From assembly GCA_900758845.1 (NCBI GenBank), contig CAAESW010000002.1:1-15691 (forward strand): a stretch of 15,691 nt of DNA, written 5' to 3'. The stretch's first letter is position 1, and every line of letters starts with the position of its first letter. The notes under the pieces were generated by a model that ran no database searches, was not told where the DNA came from, and saw nothing but the letters and a program-made list of their open reading frames with translations. A program made the translations under genes and the position numbers. This document shows, piece by piece, positions 14,385 through 15,691 of this stretch. This DNA comes from an uncultured Collinsella sp. GTDB taxonomy: Bacteria > Actinomycetota > Coriobacteriia > Coriobacteriales > Coriobacteriaceae.

Positions 14385-14669
14385 ATGAGCTGGCGAGGCG
14401 ATATTGCGATGGGGAAGTACGGAAAACTGCCGTGTGCCCTTATAGACAGCAATATGTTTCCGAGCGTAGAGGTTGATTGCAGGTCGTTTGTCGTCGCTTG
14501 CCCTTGCTGCGGCTCGCAAATACCGTGTCTTGACATTCGGTTCATCGATGCGTGCGACAGGCTCAGCGACGAAGTGAGAAAACGGACAGGCGTTCATATG
14601 CCGGTGTATCCGGAGAAATGCCCCGTTTGTGGCCTCGATATCGTGTACGACGCCGGCGACGAGGGATAG
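14385..14669 (+). CDS. Small zinc-ribbon protein with two CPxCG motifs
   Basis: This 94-aa protein carries CPCCG (C39, C42) and CPVCG (C79, C82), a zinc-ribbon arrangement with a 36-residue insert between the knuckles. C48 and C57 lie inside the insert. No known function is evident; such proteins bind nucleic acids or partner proteins. GAGGGGAG before the ATG at 14385 sets the start; an earlier in-frame ATG at 14313 has no ribosome site. It follows the HNH gene by 122 bp on the same strand and converges with the DUF5710-type gene 38 bp away. Confidence 0.7.
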   Translation: MSWRGDIAMGKYGKLPCALIDSNMFPSVEVDCRSFVVACPCCGSQIPCLDIRFIDACDRLSDEVRKRTGVHMPVYPEKCPVCGLDIVYDAGDEG

Positions 14670-14707
14670 GTGATGCGGAGGAGCTGACTGTGAAGGCCCC
14701 TCCGTCC

Positions 14708-15394
14708 CTACAAATAAATCCCCTCACCGAGCTGCTTGTGGAACTCGGCGTGATGGTCGCGTGCCCAGGTAAAGAGCGCCTGGTCAAAGTCGGTACGCGT
14801 GGCCGGGACGCCAAAGACGCCGGCAACTTCGACGCGTATAAACTCCAGTGCCGGCAGCTTGTTGATGGCAGTGAGGGCAAACGGGGACGAGGGCTCCTCG
14901 AACAGATAGCGGCTGCCTTGCAGCGCGTCGCAACTGGTGCACGTGTTGCCGAGCGACGGGGCTTTGGAGGCTCGCGCGCCTACGGGCTTGTAGCCGCAGC
15001 GCTTATGAAGGTAGTCGCGGATCTCGCCCGGCACGCAGCCAAGAGCGGGCACGATGGCGAGTGCGTTGGCGTTGGCCGTGTCGATGGCAATGTGCCCGGA
15101 TTCGTTGGGCGCGTGCGCGATGGCGACGCTCTCGTCGTTATCGGTTCGATAGGGAATGCCGAAGGCCGCGACCGAGGTCTCTTTGTGACACTTCCAGCAC
15201 TCGCGCTTGCCCAGTACTAGATATATATACGGCGCTGAGGGGTCGGATCGGTCAACACCGGGCAGCCACTCGGCAAAGGGCTCGGGGTTGACGCCGCTGG
15301 GTACATACCAGACCTTCTTGGTCCGGTCCCATTTGGCGCCCAGCGCCTTGGCTTCTTCTTTGTGCGAAAAGGGGACATCGAGCTCGGTGCGCAT
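14708..15394 (-). CDS. DUF5710-domain protein with two CxxC pairs
   Basis: This is a 228-aa protein. Residues 4-45 (LDVPFSHKEEAKALGAKWD, KVWYVPSG…FAEWLP) match the DUF5710 fold, found in plasmid and mobile-element primase-like proteins and in stand-alone proteins. The rest contains CWKCHKET and, about 85-90 residues later, NTCTSCDAL, which could be a split four-cysteine zinc site. The function is unknown; DNA binding is a guess. The ATG at 15394 is chosen because AAGGAG (15400-15405) is 5 nt upstream. It lies between the zinc-ribbon gene and tRNA-Val, all in the accessory part of the window. Confidence 0.75.
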   Translation of the reverse strand: MRTELDVPFSHKEEAKALGAKWDRTKKVWYVPSGVNPEPFAEWLPGVDRSDPSAPYIYLVLGKRECWKCHKETSVAAFGIPYRTDNDESVAIAHAPNESGHIAIDTANANALAIVPALGCVPGEIRDYLHKRCGYKPVGARASKAPSLGNTCTSCDALQGSRYLFEEPSSPFALTAINKLPALEFIRVEVAGVFGVPATRTDFDQALFTWARDHHAEFHKQLGEGIYL

Positions 15395-15573
15395 GGCGGC
15401 TCCTTGGTGCTGCAGGTGCAAGTGGCCCAAGGATACCGCAGGGCGCAGACATCGCGGCGTTTTGCTGAGAAGTTGCGGTGCGGACTGATTGGTTATGTCG
15501 ATGGATAGATCGGCAAGTAGATGGTCGGCTTTTGGCTAGTTGGGCGGTTGGAACTGCCGGCGGATTTGGCGAC

Positions 15574-15612
15574 ATAAAACAAAACAGCCCAGAGGACATA
15601 GCCTCTGAGCTG
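15574..15612 (-). terminator. Rho-independent terminator after tRNA-Val
   Basis: On the minus strand an 11-bp stem (15602-15612 with 15585-15595, one G-U pair, 6-nt loop) is followed by TTTTGTTTTA. It starts 9 bp past the CCA end of the tRNA. Confidence 0.85.
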
Positions 15613-15620
15613 CGAACATT

Positions 15621-15691
15621 TGGTGGGCGTTAGAAGATTTGAACTTCTGACCTCTTCCGTGTCAGGGAAGCGCTCTCCCCCTGAGCTAAAC
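15621..15691 (-). tRNA. tRNA-Val (anticodon GAC), 5' end cut by the window edge
   Basis: Read on the minus strand, the D arm GCTC/GAGC, the anticodon arm CTTCC-CTGACAC-GGAAG with anticodon GAC, the T arm AGAAG-TTCAAAT-CTTCT and the acceptor strand AACGCCC with discriminator A and encoded CCA are all visible. About four 5' bases (expected GGGC) lie beyond 15691. It would read GUC and GUU valine codons. tRNA genes are common integration targets, but no attachment repeat or integrase is seen here. Confidence 0.95.

Overview
The window looks like a chromosomal segment of a GC-rich Actinomycetota, most likely a gut Coriobacteriia and probably Collinsella or a close relative. This rests on base composition, strong AAGGAGG-type ribosome sites, the gene content, and families of intergenic palindromes of a kind I associate with Collinsella. 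No marker gene proves the genus.

Left part (1-7000), housekeeping and metabolism. After a likely terminator of an unseen upstream gene and a degenerate three-copy repeat, recQ (DNA helicase) is followed 2 bp later by a GntR/UTRA repressor. Next comes a gene for a SIS-domain sugar-phosphate isomerase/deglycase of the FrlB/FraB type. Its promoter is flanked by two near-identical 17-bp sites that are good operator candidates for the GntR protein. A bidirectional terminator separates it from a minus-strand L-2-hydroxyacid (lactate/malate-type) dehydrogenase. Divergent from that is metA, with Glu111, which predicts acetyl-CoA use. metA converges on a minus-strand 5-formyltetrahydrofolate cyclo-ligase gene.

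Middle (6974-10905). A 366-bp gap (6974-7339) is filled with palindromes: two 39-bp hairpins with a 13-13-13 layout, a small hairpin, and a 158-bp nested element bounded by 26-bp perfect inverted repeats. A large M16C (PreP-like) zinc metallopeptidase gene follows on the minus strand. Upstream of it lies a 527-bp gap with a third palindrome family and two 64-bp direct repeats carrying six GAGAGATAA boxes.

Right part (10906-15691), accessory-looking genes. In order: an AlbA_2/GHKL-ATPase/winged-helix regulator directly downstream of the GAGAGATAA array, an unrecognised 163-aa protein, an HNH endonuclease with a possible SRA-like N-terminal domain (a candidate modification-dependent restriction enzyme), a small two-CPxCG zinc-ribbon protein, a DUF5710-type protein with two CxxC pairs, and a partial tRNA-Val(GAC) with encoded CCA and a terminator. 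I see no integrase or attachment repeat, so an island beside the tRNA is only a possibility.

The strongest unexplained signals are non-coding: the palindrome families and the duplicated GAGAGATAA array. The best regulatory prediction is the paired operator around the SIS-gene promoter.
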